NCBI GenBank assembly: GCA_963825595.1 | Contig: CAWGUE010000030.1 | Span: 162,844 to 226,843, forward strand | Origin: JARFQH01 sp963825595 | Lineage (GTDB): Bacteria > Desulfobacterota > Desulfobacteria > Desulfobacterales > SG8-13 | Direction: 5' to 3' | DNA: 64,000 bases | Shown: positions 41,846 to 50,781 of the stretch, in pieces | Position numbering within the stretch: position 1 is the stretch's first letter | Layout of the letters: each line of letters begins with the position of its first letter | Program-made: the position numbers and the translations under genes | The notes under the pieces: generated by a model | Database searches by the model: none | Told to the model about the DNA's origin: nothing | Seen by the model: only the letters and a program-made list of their open reading frames with translations

Positions 41846-42356
41846 ATGGCCGTTATCGAGAAATTTTTAGGCCAACGTGTAGAGATACCGGAAGATCGCC
41901 GCTACGATGTCAAGCAGGGCCTTTGGGGAAGGTGTCGTCGATCAGACCATCGTCTTCGGTCTGACACAGCCGGCCCTGGTGCTGTCCGGAGGGGTCAAAG
42001 ACATCGAATGGATGGTCGATGAGAACCAGATGGTTCGAAAGGGCGAATCGATTCTGTTCGCCATCACCGGCAAAATTCTGTATCTTGAAGCCCCGGTTGC
42101 TGGAAGCGTTCAATTCAATAAGATCACACGGAAAAATTCATCCTCAATCACATCAGACCCTTACGATCAGGGATGGTTGTTTCTCATCCAACCGGAGAGC
42201 GGGCTCGATCAGTCATATCAAAGTCTTTCGTCTCCGGAAGATTATCTCGATAAGCTGCGTCACTCCGAAGGGTTCAAAAATCCGGAAGGGATCAAAGGAG
42301 GCGTATCCGGCATCTGCAAAGCCGTGTACACTGGGATCGGGGAACAGAAGATCTGA
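41846..42356 (+). pseudogene. GcvH-like lipoyl-carrier protein, frameshifted
   Basis: ATG 41846 with AAGGAGG upstream gives MAVIEKFLGQRVEIPEDRRYDVKQGLW. After a one-base shift near 41930 the sequence continues GEGVVDQTIVFGLTQPALVLSGGVKDIEWMVDENQMVRKGESILFAITGKILYLEAPVAGSVQFN. This is the GcvH fold with the expected lipoyl lysine (ITGKILYLEAPVAG). No other glycine-cleavage genes are nearby. GcvH-like carriers in sulfur clusters (LbpA of the sHdr pathway) carry lipoate-bound sulfur; the rhodanese, thioredoxin-like and DsrE neighbours fit such a role. That role is inference. Confidence 0.75.
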
Positions 42357-42364
42357 CCTTCCGC

Positions 42365-42616
42365 TTGGTAATTCCAGCAAGTTCAGTAGAAAAAATAGAT
42401 ACCCAGAAAACTGCTCGACAACAAACCCCGCAAGGCTATTACAATATCGAGCGTATGTTAAAGCCGATTGTTCGCAAGGGCGAAGTCATTCTGTGCGGCA
42501 CGTGCATGGATGCCCGCGGCATGAAGGATGAAGTGGTAACGGAAGGTGCTCGGCGAGGCACGCTAAAAGAGTTAACGGCGCCTACACTCAGGGCGGATAA
42601 GGTTATCGTATTTTGA
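42365..42616 (+). pseudogene. DsrE-family sulfurtransferase, N-terminally truncated
   Basis: The C-terminal half of a DsrE/TusD-like protein is clear: QTPQGYYNIERMLKPIVRKGEVILCGTCMDARGMKDEVVTEGARRGTLKELTAPTLRADKVIVF, with the active cysteine in LCGTC. The expected first 60 residues are replaced by an unrelated stretch running on from the GcvH-like gene (in frame from 42341), so an internal deletion is likely. The only start is a weak TTG at 42365. Closes the sulfur cluster. Confidence 0.65.
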
Positions 42617-42684
42617 CAGCCATGTCCTCACGCCTTCGGCATCGAAAGACAGGACAATGGAGAACGCCTTTTTCCCTTTACTGT

Positions 42685-43951
42685 TCATGTAAGACGATAC
42701 GCCACTGTTCCTTCAGGATGCTTATACCATCCGGGGTCGCGGTCATAGCTCGCCAGGTGGTCCCGTATCTTGATGACCGTAAACATGCCTCCCATTTCGA
42801 TATTGCCGAAAGGTCCTTTACCCATCATCATTGGCAGTGTGTTTTTCGGCCCACCCATATGCGTGATGTGTTCGGAGTGCTCGGCCATGCCGGTTTCCCC
42901 CATGGCCATGTAGCCGGGAATGAGCTCCCGTATTTTTTCATCGAGCTGTTGCTGGCTTGCCCCCAATGTGTTGGGTATCGCATGGCCCATCGCATTCATG
43001 GTGTGGTGTGACTTGTGGCAGTGAAAGGCCCAGTCACCTGGGGCATCGGCAATGAACTCCACATCACGGGTAGCACCCACGGGTATCAGTGCCGTCGTTT
43101 CGGGCCAACGTGCGCTTGGAGGTATCTCCCCGCCATCGGTCGCCGTCACCCACATGGAGTGGCCGTGAATGTGAATCGGATGCTCGTCCATGCTCAAATT
43201 GGCCAGTCGAATCCGCACACGATCACCGGTCCTAACGACTAAAGGATCAATGGCCGGAAATACCTTGCTGTTAAAAGTGAACATATTGAAGTCCAACATC
43301 ACGGCCGGGTCTGGCCGGTATGTTCCCGGATGCACTGCCCAGGCGTGCAGCATGATGGCAAAGTCACGATCGATGGACGGTCCCGCGTGTTGCTTCGGGT
43401 GAATGACAAAGACTCCCATCATTCCGACGGCCAGCTGCAGCATTTCATCGGCGTGGGGGTGATACATAAACGTGCCGTGCTGCCGCAGGGTGAACTCGTA
43501 AACATATGTTTCTCCAGGTTTGATGTGGGGTTGGTTAAGACCGCCCACACCGTCCATGCCGTTGGGCAGGAAAATACCGTGCCAGTGAATGGTGGTATGT
43601 TCGGGAAGTCTATTTGTCACTAAAATGCGAACGCGGTCGCCTTCGAAGGCCTCGATCGTAGGTCCGGGGGTTTGACCATTGTACCCCCAGCATTTGACAC
43701 TCATTCCGGGTGCAAATTCGCGCAACACCGGCTCGGCGATCAAATGAAATTCCTTCACACCGTTTTTCATTTTATAAGGCAGCGTGGTTCCGTTGGGGGT
43801 CACTACATCGTGGTGATGATCGTCGCTGCCGAGCCCTTGAGGGCTTTTGTACGCGCTTAATCTGAGCATTACCTTTCGAAGTTTTCAACATGGCACCGCT
43901 ACCGGCTACGGCAGCGATGGCAGACTTCAGCCACTGACGTCGTGTCAGCAT
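42685..43951 (-). CDS. Periplasmic multicopper oxidase (CopA/PcoA-like), leader out of frame
   Basis: The leader begins at 43951 (MLTRRQWLKSAIAAVAGSGAM, a Tat signal; GGAG upstream), and a one-base shift near 43875 joins it to the long frame starting at 43869. The oxidase has all four copper motifs: HWHGIF, YHPHADEML, HPIHIHGHSM and FHCHKSHHTMNAMGH. A Met/His-rich region (MAMGETGMAEHSEHITHMGG) precedes the last part. It oxidises Cu(I) in the periplasm. It is 12 bases downstream of the TolC-like gene and in operon with it. Its C-terminus is duplicated at 37513. Confidence 0.9.
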
Positions 43952-43963
43952 CTCATAATCTCC

Positions 43964-45427
43964 TTAATGTTTATGCTGGTGGGATCCTCCGCGTCCGTCA
44001 GGATTGCCGGTCGGATTGTCAACCGATGCCGGCGGCGGCAAAAAGGTTTCGCCGGAAGCGGCAGCCGGTAGTCGGCCGCCCACCGCTTTGCGCAAATCAG
44101 CGCGGATGGACCAATAGTCCCTGACGGCATCAAGATATTTGGCGTAGGTGTCGAACTCCTGCTGCTTTGCCAGCAGCAAATCGAAGGCACCCACCAGCAT
44201 ATAGTTGTATTTTTCCAGAGTCAGCTTCACGATGCGTTCTCTTAAAGGTATAATAACCTTTTTGTAGTGATCGATCAGATATCGCTGCATGACCAGTTTG
44301 TCCCGCAAGGTTCTGACTTCCGAACGCACGTCTACCGCCAATGCGGTCAGGTTGTTAACCTTCTGTCTCAGCAGCGCCTCGCCCTGAGCAATCTTTGCCT
44401 GGTGCTGATCAAACAACGGCAGTTCCAGCACGAGCTCAGGACCGATGACCCAGGTCCGGTCCGTATCTCGTTCCGCGCTGATTCCCACGTCCAATTCGCC
44501 AATCCAGCGCCAGGTCACGGTCGTTCCCAAAGTTTGCGCCAAAACATCAATTTCTCTGCGGGCTGATTCCAAATCCAACCGGTTGGCGACCGCCAGGGCT
44601 TCCAATTTCTCCAGCTGAATTTCCTGCGCCGGAATATCCGGCAGCCGTGCGGGCATCTGCCAATTGATGCGTGTGCCCCACAACCCCATCAGGCGGGTGA
44701 GCCGCTCTCTGGCGGTCGATAGCAGGATATCACTCTCTGCCAGGCGCACCCTCATCTCTTCATATAACCCCTGTTCATTCGCCAGACTCAACTCGCTGAT
44801 GTTACCGGCTTCATACAAACGCCGCGCAAATTCACGAGAAGCGCCGGACGTCTCGACGATGCCGGCGCGCACCTGCCGGATGTTGGCGGCCCCCTGAACC
44901 TCGAAATAGACCTTTTCAACTTCCGAAACAATTGAGAGTATTTCGTGAGCCACCATTGTTTTGGTCTGTTCGAACCGCGCTGCAGCGATCTTTTTGCGGG
45001 CCGGCAGCATGAGAAGGTCCATGAAATTCTGGACGATGCCGAATTCGAGGTTGTTGGCGGCCGAAGAAACATCGGGATATCGAATGCTTCCGAACACATT
45101 CGGGTTTTTGAGCAGACCGGCCTGGACGACCTCCGCCTGGCTCACTCCCAGTTCTTCATAGGTCGCCTGCAGCCGGGCATTATTTAAAAGGGCGATCTGA
45201 ACGGCCGAATCGACGGTCAGCTCTTTTTCCAGCAACGCATCGACGGCCTGCTGTACTTCCCGATCTTCCGGCAGGCCCTGGTTCCAGGACACGCGGTAGT
45301 CCATGCGTTCGTCGACCATCCGCTGCACGTCCTGGAAGCCGCCTTTGCGGGGTACCTGGGCGCACCCTGTAATGACAAACCCTATAACGGTGAAGATGAC
45401 AACTAACTTGCCGCCTGGTGCTTTCAT
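43964..45427 (-). CDS. TolC-family outer-membrane lipoprotein (metal efflux)
   Basis: 487 residues. Signal peptide and lipobox (VIGFVITGC) are followed by two long coiled-coil outer-membrane-efflux repeats (LTVDSAVQIALLNNARLQATYEELGVSQAEVVQAGLLKNP and YKKVIIPLRERIVKLTLEKYNYMLVGAFDLLLAKQQEFDTYAKYLDAVRDYWSIRADL). The tail is rich in His and Gly (GGSHQHKH), a likely metal site. No RND pump or membrane-fusion gene is adjacent, so its partner is elsewhere, or it works with the copper oxidase. Its start overlaps the stop of the upstream lipoprotein gene (ATGA). Confidence 0.92.
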   Translation of the reverse strand: MKAPGGKLVVIFTVIGFVITGCAQVPRKGGFQDVQRMVDERMDYRVSWNQGLPEDREVQQAVDALLEKELTVDSAVQIALLNNARLQATYEELGVSQAEVVQAGLLKNPNVFGSIRYPDVSSAANNLEFGIVQNFMDLLMLPARKKIAAARFEQTKTMVAHEILSIVSEVEKVYFEVQGAANIRQVRAGIVETSGASREFARRLYEAGNISELSLANEQGLYEEMRVRLAESDILLSTARERLTRLMGLWGTRINWQMPARLPDIPAQEIQLEKLEALAVANRLDLESARREIDVLAQTLGTTVTWRWIGELDVGISAERDTDRTWVIGPELVLELPLFDQHQAKIAQGEALLRQKVNNLTALAVDVRSEVRTLRDKLVMQRYLIDHYKKVIIPLRERIVKLTLEKYNYMLVGAFDLLLAKQQEFDTYAKYLDAVRDYWSIRADLRKAVGGRLPAAASGETFLPPPASVDNPTGNPDGRGGSHQHKH

Positions 45428-45765
45428 TGCATCTTCTCCATGTTATGATGATCCGGCATTTCGGAGGGAGACCGATCAGTTTCTTTTCTTTCTTGCTCGA
45501 GAGGCGCCGATTGTCCGGCCGGCGATTCAAAAAGATCCCCGCGCGACTTGCGCCGGTCCGCTTCGCTTTCGGATTGATCGTGTGTTTGGGAGCCGGCACT
45601 CGTCATTTCAGTGCCAAACGGGTCCGGCGGGGGGATGAACCGGGATTCGGGTGCGCCGGGATCAGCAGGATGATTCTGCGGTAGCTCGACCGATACCGGA
45701 TTTCCGGCACAGCCGATCACCAGAGACAAAATAACCAGCAAAAATAAATCTTTTATAATAGCCAT
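45424..45765 (-). CDS. Small lipoprotein in the copper operon
   Basis: 113 residues. Lipobox LVIGCAG, then a low-complexity, Pro/Ser/Glu-rich chain with no fold signature, ending HHNMEKMQ, which could bind copper. It overlaps the TolC-like gene by four bases. Family unknown. Confidence 0.75.
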   Translation of the reverse strand: MAIIKDLFLLVILSLVIGCAGNPVSVELPQNHPADPGAPESRFIPPPDPFGTEMTSAGSQTHDQSESEADRRKSRGDLFESPAGQSAPLEQERKETDRSPSEMPDHHNMEKMQ

Positions 45766-45786
45766 GGTCTCAATTTTCTATAGGGA

Positions 45787-46401
45787 TTATGAGATGGATG
45801 AGGGTGCCGAGAACCACATTTCGTAAAGACCTCGGAATAAAACAAAGACAAAAACCGCTGCGAAGAGCCCTCCCCCCGGAATATGCAGCCAGAAAAAAGC
45901 AGGAGAGATAAAGCTCTTCAGCCACATAGATGCGATGTCGATCCAGATTCCCAAGAATGGGAGGGCAATCAACCAGGCACGCACGTCTGCTCCCAAATTG
46001 AGAAATACGACCACCGCACCCATTAGGATGAATATCGTGCTCATGCCGAAGAGGTGAATGTGGGTCCATTTCAGCGTCCAAACAAATTGTTCGCTTTTGT
46101 AGAATGGTTCTTGAAGCTTTTTAGGGGAGCTTTCCGTTAGGTTCGAAAATAGGTCGCCCCGCTCATCGCTCTTAGGGGGGGACTGAGGAGGTTTAGAAAC
46201 CTCGGGATTCAACTCAGCTGAGGCGAATGTCGGTATGATATCGTGAATGACGATCTGCCCCAGAGCCCCTAACATGCCAACAGCCATCGTAAGCATAATC
46301 GCTGTCACCAGCACCTTTGCCGGCAGTGGAAACTGCCTCAGCGTTGGCCAGTTGCGCATTTCATCATTATTTTTCACCAGATTTCCCCCAGAGACATCCA
46401 T
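45787..46401 (-). CDS. Four-helix membrane protein, unknown
   Basis: 204 residues. One N-terminal helix (PAKVLVTAIMLTMAVGMLGAL) is followed by a charged periplasmic loop, then three helices with conserved-looking histidines (WTHIHLFGMSTIFILMGAVVVFL, AFFWLHIPGGGLFAAVFVFVLF). The helix pair with H-x-H and H may bind heme or copper. It heads the copper operon of lipoprotein, TolC-like protein and oxidase. No family recognised. Confidence 0.75.
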   Translation of the reverse strand: MDVSGGNLVKNNDEMRNWPTLRQFPLPAKVLVTAIMLTMAVGMLGALGQIVIHDIIPTFASAELNPEVSKPPQSPPKSDERGDLFSNLTESSPKKLQEPFYKSEQFVWTLKWTHIHLFGMSTIFILMGAVVVFLNLGADVRAWLIALPFLGIWIDIASMWLKSFISPAFFWLHIPGGGLFAAVFVFVLFRGLYEMWFSAPSSIS

Positions 46402-46506
46402 TTCTTACAGGGTCATGCGCTGGAACCGATTGGCATTCCAGTAACGGGCAGTGCGGTTTTCATTGTGAACAGCCTCCTCGGCTTGACTCTTTATTGTGAC
46501 AGTTCA

Positions 46507-46714
46507 ACCTAATTTGAGCGATTGCCGAGGTTGCCGCAGATCAAGGAGTGTCGTTCCGCTATAGTCAGCTATGCGGGACGGCATATGACGCCGTAGATGC
46601 GTCAAGATCGGCAGGCCCGATGGGTTATCAAATTTTAAAATCAAACTTTGATAGAATTCCTTATAAATAAAGCAGGTTCCCCTCCATTTAAAATTTGAAA
46701 CGCTCACTTTAGGT
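46507..46714 (-). mobile_element. MITE-like element, copy 3 (208 bp), TCA target duplication
   Basis: Reverse orientation. Ends ACCTAATTTGAGCGATTGCC and GAAACGCTCACTTTAGGT, flanked on both sides by TCA (46504-46506 and 46715-46717). Contains the A/T-rich inner palindrome and the TCGTTCCGCTATAGTCAGCTATGCGGGACGGCAT hairpin block. Noncoding. Confidence 0.92.
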
Positions 46715-46811
46715 TCAACACAAACGGTCTGAAACACCCGTTCGGAAACGGTCACGCCACGTCCTTCGCCAGCAAATCTCACGTGATTTTGAAGCACCCG
46801 CAAAAACGATG

Positions 46812-47180
46812 CTATTCGCCCGTAAAGTTAGAACCGGCATACTCTCCATTTAGAGTAAAAAATATAAAGACTGATTTCGGGTCGCCCTCTGCGCGATGGA
46901 AGGCTACGACCACCTCGGTATCGTTTCCCTTCTGCCGATGAGAAACCTCGACCCTTTCAAGACCGGTTTCCCAGGCTGGATCCAATTTTTGGCTGTCGAT
47001 CAGCTTGTCGTAAAGCTCAGTGGCTTTCTTCAGGGCGGCCAGATGTGTGAATTCGCCCATTGCGTGTGTTTTACCACCGTGGGCGAAGACAACTGCCGCT
47101 GCAAATAACAAAATCAAAAACATAAATAGAGTTATTCGAATGGAGTTGCCTCGTATAGGTTTGGTATTATCGCGAATCAT
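46812..47180 (-). CDS. Exported small protein of the copper region
   Basis: 122 residues. A signal peptide (ITLFMFLILLFAAAVVFAHGG) leaves a mature N-terminus starting with His and Gly (HGGKTHAMGEF). The mature part resembles DUF6488-type periplasmic proteins: a helical segment (LAALKKATELYDKLIDSQKLDPAWETGLERVEVS), then strands (TEVVVAFHRAEGDPKSVFIFFTLNGEYAGSNFTG). Function unknown; the N-terminal His could bind Cu(II). Confidence 0.75.
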   Translation of the reverse strand: MIRDNTKPIRGNSIRITLFMFLILLFAAAVVFAHGGKTHAMGEFTHLAALKKATELYDKLIDSQKLDPAWETGLERVEVSHRQKGNDTEVVVAFHRAEGDPKSVFIFFTLNGEYAGSNFTGE

Positions 47181-47385
47181 TTAGATTTCTCCCATTTACC
47201 TGTTTTCATACCAAGTCTATTGTTTTAGTAAATGCTATAACTTTAATCACAATTGGTGGCAGTATCAAGATACTGCAGGAGATATCGAAGGCTACCGTGA
47301 CGATTTAAACAAAATGCTCAGCGGCTATTTGTATATGCGGCACAAGTATCTTTAATCTTGTAGGATTTAATCTGAATTTTTACTT

Positions 47386-48981
47386 TTATACCTTCACGTA
47401 ATAATTGCGCATCATTCCCATATCCTCATGTTCCAAATTGTGGCAATGGTACAGGAACATACCGGGGTAATCATCAAAGTCCACCAAGATTTTTATTCGC
47501 TCACCGGGCATCAGTAAAACAGTATCTTTCCATCCCTCATCCACATAGCCTTGATGCCTGACACCGCTACGTTCAAGGACTCGAAACTGCTTACCGTGGA
47601 GGTGAATGGGATGCGGCATATTCATCATGTTCATCATTCCACCGCCGGTATTATGGAATTCCCAAATCTCCTTTGAGCCTAATTGAACAATCTCGTCATC
47701 CGCCACACCTTCCATCTGAAACACTCGACCATTGATCGACCATTGCATATGCCGCATCGTGAGATAAAATTGCCGAGGGTTGTAATAGTTAACAGCTTCA
47801 TCTATTCGGAGGGGTGTAATTTCAGAAAGGTATTCCGGCAGCGACTGTTTTTTTGCCACACGCTTTGAAACTTTAATTTTGCATACAGTAAAGCCAGCAC
47901 CGTTTGGAAGGCTTTGATTCTGACTCATTCCTCCGCCCATCATCATTCCGCGCCCCATCCGTCCACCACCCATTCCTCCAACGTCGAAAGGAAGGCTTAT
48001 TAGGGATGTCTCAAAATCGATCGGACTGTCACTAAAATCGGCCCAGATCTCCAACCTTTCTCCAGGGCTTAAAAACGCATACCGTCGGTAGACTGGCCTT
48101 TCCAACAATCCACCGTCCGTACCGATGATGGTAAGAGGGCGGCCATCTTTCCACGCTATTTTATAAATTCGTGAATTGGAACCATTTAACAGGCGTAAAC
48201 GATAGGCACTGGTCGATACCGGCAGGGTAAAATCAAGCATACCGTTAACCATTATCCAATCACCCAAAAACCCGGTCATCTGCTCCATCCTGTGACCTGA
48301 GGTGTATACGAGCTGATTGTCTGGATCAAACATGCGGTCTTGCAACACCAGGGGAATATCATATTCATCATCGGGCAAGCCCACGGCCTGTTCTTCCTCA
48401 TCAGAAACAAGAAAAAGGCCTGCCAGCCCTTTATAAACCTGTGGGCCTGTTCTACCGTGGGGATGGGGGTGGTACCAATATGTACCGGCTCTGTTATTGA
48501 CCTCGAACTCGTATAAGTAAGATTGTCCTTGTGGAATCACGTAACGCGGATGACCGTCCATAATCGCGGGGACATGAAGGCCATGCCAATGCACAATAGA
48601 TTCTTCCGGGATTGAGTTGAAGAAACGAATTCGTATTTTCTCTCCCTGATGAACTTTTATGATCGGGCCAAGATAGCTTCGCGGGAGCTCGATCACCCGG
48701 TTTTTATCGCCTTTATGCACAATCGCATGGTACTGCCAAACCCGTGTGGGATCTCCTGGGAAAATAGTTACCTCACCAGGTCGCGCTGTGAGTGAAATAT
48801 CAAGGTCAGGGTTAAATTCTGTTCCCGGATTCGTCTCTTGATTTTGACTTGCAACCGATTGCTTTAATAGGGGCCAAGCCCCACCTGTTATCATACCCAG
48901 CGTTCCGAATCCGGCCAGTTTCAGAAACTGTCTTCTGTTATTCCTGTCCTCATTCCATATACCCGCATTTCTCTTTTTCAT
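47386..48981 (-). CDS. Multicopper oxidase (CueO/CotA-like), Tat-exported
   Basis: 531 residues with Tat leader (NNRRQFLKLAGFGTLGMITGG). Copper sites HWHGLHVP, YHPHPHGRTG, HPIHLHGKQF and YHCHNLEHEDMGMM are complete. A Met/Gly-rich insertion (GGMGGGRMGRGMMMGGGMSQ) near residue 350 matches the substrate-copper lid of cuprous oxidases. It should detoxify periplasmic Cu(I). It is cotranscribed with the SHOCT protein upstream. Confidence 0.93.
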   Translation of the reverse strand: MKKRNAGIWNEDRNNRRQFLKLAGFGTLGMITGGAWPLLKQSVASQNQETNPGTEFNPDLDISLTARPGEVTIFPGDPTRVWQYHAIVHKGDKNRVIELPRSYLGPIIKVHQGEKIRIRFFNSIPEESIVHWHGLHVPAIMDGHPRYVIPQGQSYLYEFEVNNRAGTYWYHPHPHGRTGPQVYKGLAGLFLVSDEEEQAVGLPDDEYDIPLVLQDRMFDPDNQLVYTSGHRMEQMTGFLGDWIMVNGMLDFTLPVSTSAYRLRLLNGSNSRIYKIAWKDGRPLTIIGTDGGLLERPVYRRYAFLSPGERLEIWADFSDSPIDFETSLISLPFDVGGMGGGRMGRGMMMGGGMSQNQSLPNGAGFTVCKIKVSKRVAKKQSLPEYLSEITPLRIDEAVNYYNPRQFYLTMRHMQWSINGRVFQMEGVADDEIVQLGSKEIWEFHNTGGGMMNMMNMPHPIHLHGKQFRVLERSGVRHQGYVDEGWKDTVLLMPGERIKILVDFDDYPGMFLYHCHNLEHEDMGMMRNYYVKV

Positions 48982-49000
48982 TTTTAAATCCCTGTAAAGT

Positions 49001-49369
49001 TTATTGGAGTATGTCCTTTTTCATGGTTTCAAATTCATCCTGGGAGATTTCTCCCTTGGCATAGCGCTCTTTGAGAATATCAATCGCTTTAGGACCCACG
49101 CTTACACCAGAATGCCCTTTACTGCTCGTGTTCTGAATCAGCCATCGAATCAGCGACACGAGGCCGACAACAATCAGGCCCCAGAATATAATCATAAAAA
49201 TCATACCGAACCATCCCATTCCCCACCCGTCCATCATCCAACGCCCCATGTGCCAGTCATTGTACCGGCCTGATTGGGCCAAAGTGGGATTTGCTAAAAA
49301 TAAACTGCCTGGTATCAACACGGATAAGGATCCCGCCAACACTTTTCGGAACCTGTTTTTGTCTTTCAT
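49001..49369 (-). CDS. SHOCT-domain membrane protein
   Basis: 122 residues from ATG 49369. Signal or anchor segment, a His/Trp/Met-rich stretch (DWHMGRWMMDGWGMGWFG), one membrane helix (IFMIIFWGLIVVGLVSLIRWLI) and a C-terminal SHOCT motif (AIDILKERYAKGEISQDEFETMKKDIL). This type commonly accompanies copper-resistance genes. The Met/His cluster may bind Cu(I). Confidence 0.88.
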   Translation of the reverse strand: MKDKNRFRKVLAGSLSVLIPGSLFLANPTLAQSGRYNDWHMGRWMMDGWGMGWFGMIFMIIFWGLIVVGLVSLIRWLIQNTSSKGHSGVSVGPKAIDILKERYAKGEISQDEFETMKKDILQ

Positions 49370-49648
49370 TTTATCCACCCTGAACAAAATCGCCAAATGC
49401 CATAAATAGGCCGTAAATTGACCATTTTCACAAGATCACAGAACTATTGTTATTGGTTTTACCTGGCCGTATAATATTATTAAAATGAACGGGGCGACTG
49501 TCGCCGCCCCCTTACAAGTGTTCACTGCGTTTTTAGATTTACCACCTGCAGTATCATTATTCCTTTTACTTTCCTGTCCATTGTTACCTCCATAAGTGTT
49601 AGTTGATGTGTCATAAGGTGGTCACGTTACCTTGGACGATCTTCACAA

Positions 49649-49885
49649 TCATGATTTGTTGTCATCAGGATTGGAAGGGGTGGAATGAAATCCCTTATGC
49701 ATGAATACATGCATCAGCGGGCACAACAGAATCAGCAGAAAGTATGCGGAACTGCCTATTATTCCTGTCCATGAAAGAAACAGCAAAAGAACCAGTGGAA
49801 CAGCACAACCGAGAAGCATGAGCAGGGCGTGATTCTGTTTGAGTGATTTCAGCGAGAATGATTCGATGAGCCGCTTCATATTCAT
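49649..49885 (-). CDS. DUF2933 small membrane protein
   Basis: 78 residues. Two membrane helices (HALLMLLGCAVPLVLLLFLSWTG, SAYFLLILLCPLMHVFMHKGFH) with the family motif CPLMHxxM and a hydrophilic tail. Common in copper-resistance islands; function unknown. It starts near 49885 with two Met; 49885 or 49879 are possible. Confidence 0.85.
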   Translation of the reverse strand: MNMKRLIESFSLKSLKQNHALLMLLGCAVPLVLLLFLSWTGIIGSSAYFLLILLCPLMHVFMHKGFHSTPSNPDDNKS

Positions 49886-49944
49886 TTTCCGATACCTTTG
49901 TGTTTATGAGAGAGTGCATTCACTCTTTAGGTTAGCCTCGTGTA

Positions 49945-50203
49945 TCAATGGCAGCTCGGCGTTTTGCCGCCGGTGGCTTTGTTCAGCCGGTCCAGGTATC
50001 TCTGCCAGACTCCTTTACGTTTCATCTTCCCAGTGGATACAAGGTACTTTTGCGGTTTGATTTTCAAAGGCCTTACGGCACGATTCGGCACAGAAGAAAT
50101 AGGTGTGGCCTTCAAAATCGACGGCCTTAACCTTCGTTTCTTGTTCAACAATCATACCGCAGACCGGATCCAAATTTTCTATACGTGATCTGTAAAGATT
50201 CAT
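49945..50203 (-). pseudogene. YHS-domain metal-binding protein, frameshifted
   Basis: ATG 50203 has AGGAGG upstream. Frame one gives the YHS domain: ENLDPVCGMIVEQETKVKAVDFEGHTYFFCAESCRKAFE (DPVCGM and CxxxC). After a one-base shift near 50070 the other frame gives KPQKYLVSTGKMKRKGVWQRYLDRLNKATGGKTPSCH, the normal tail of these proteins. The uncorrected frame ends at 50015. Likely a copper or silver binding protein or chaperone that works with the copper ATPase. Confidence 0.85.
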
Positions 50204-50293
50204 TTTTTCCTCCTGCTGGTTGATCTCTACACTGGAAATTGGACTTTGACTCATTTGTTTACCAATTTTAAATTTCGGAGGGAAATTTTCCAA

Positions 50294-50781
50294 CGTAGGT
50301 AATTTCCAACCTGTTCCATTATCCTTTACTATTATGTCAGAGCATAAAGCATGCCAACACTACCACGTAGTGGTAATGATGCGTGCAAGTAATTGACTGA
50401 TCAATAACAATTCAGATAGGAAGAGCTTGGTGGATGTTTGGGTGGTTCGGCCGAGTGGATAGTTTATACCCACATTTGTGGAAACCTTATACTGCTGCTG
50501 TGTATAGATTACACACCTTAGTCCAATCGTTATTGTCGTCGAAATCGATTTCAGGTACCGTTGTAGCGAAAACACGACAAATAGGTAGTAAAATTTCAGT
50601 TTATATTCAGACGGATAGATTTTGGAGAAAGAACAACGACAGGCAAAAGGGGATAACATTTTCTTTGCTGCGAGCCATGCCTATGGCATCATACATAGAA
50701 TAAGCAAAACTTTACACCCAGAAAAGGTGGATGCTTTCCATATAGAGGGATTGAGACCAGGTTTTTCAACAACTCGGCGGA
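50294..50781. other. Intergenic, no assigned gene
   Basis: About 490 bases. A plus-strand ORF at 50622-50843 (TTG start, KGDNIFFAASHAYGIIHRISKTLHPEKVDAFHIEGLRPGF) could be part of a decayed gene, because it has coding-like sequence, but it overlaps the reductase gene and I cannot assign it. The region near 50460 contains a near-palindrome (TTTATACCCACATTTGTGGAAACC). Confidence 0.3.

Noticed and set aside
49490..49510. GGGGCGACTGTCGCCGCCCC hairpin as terminator
   Set aside because: It has a good stem but no T run on either side; left out.
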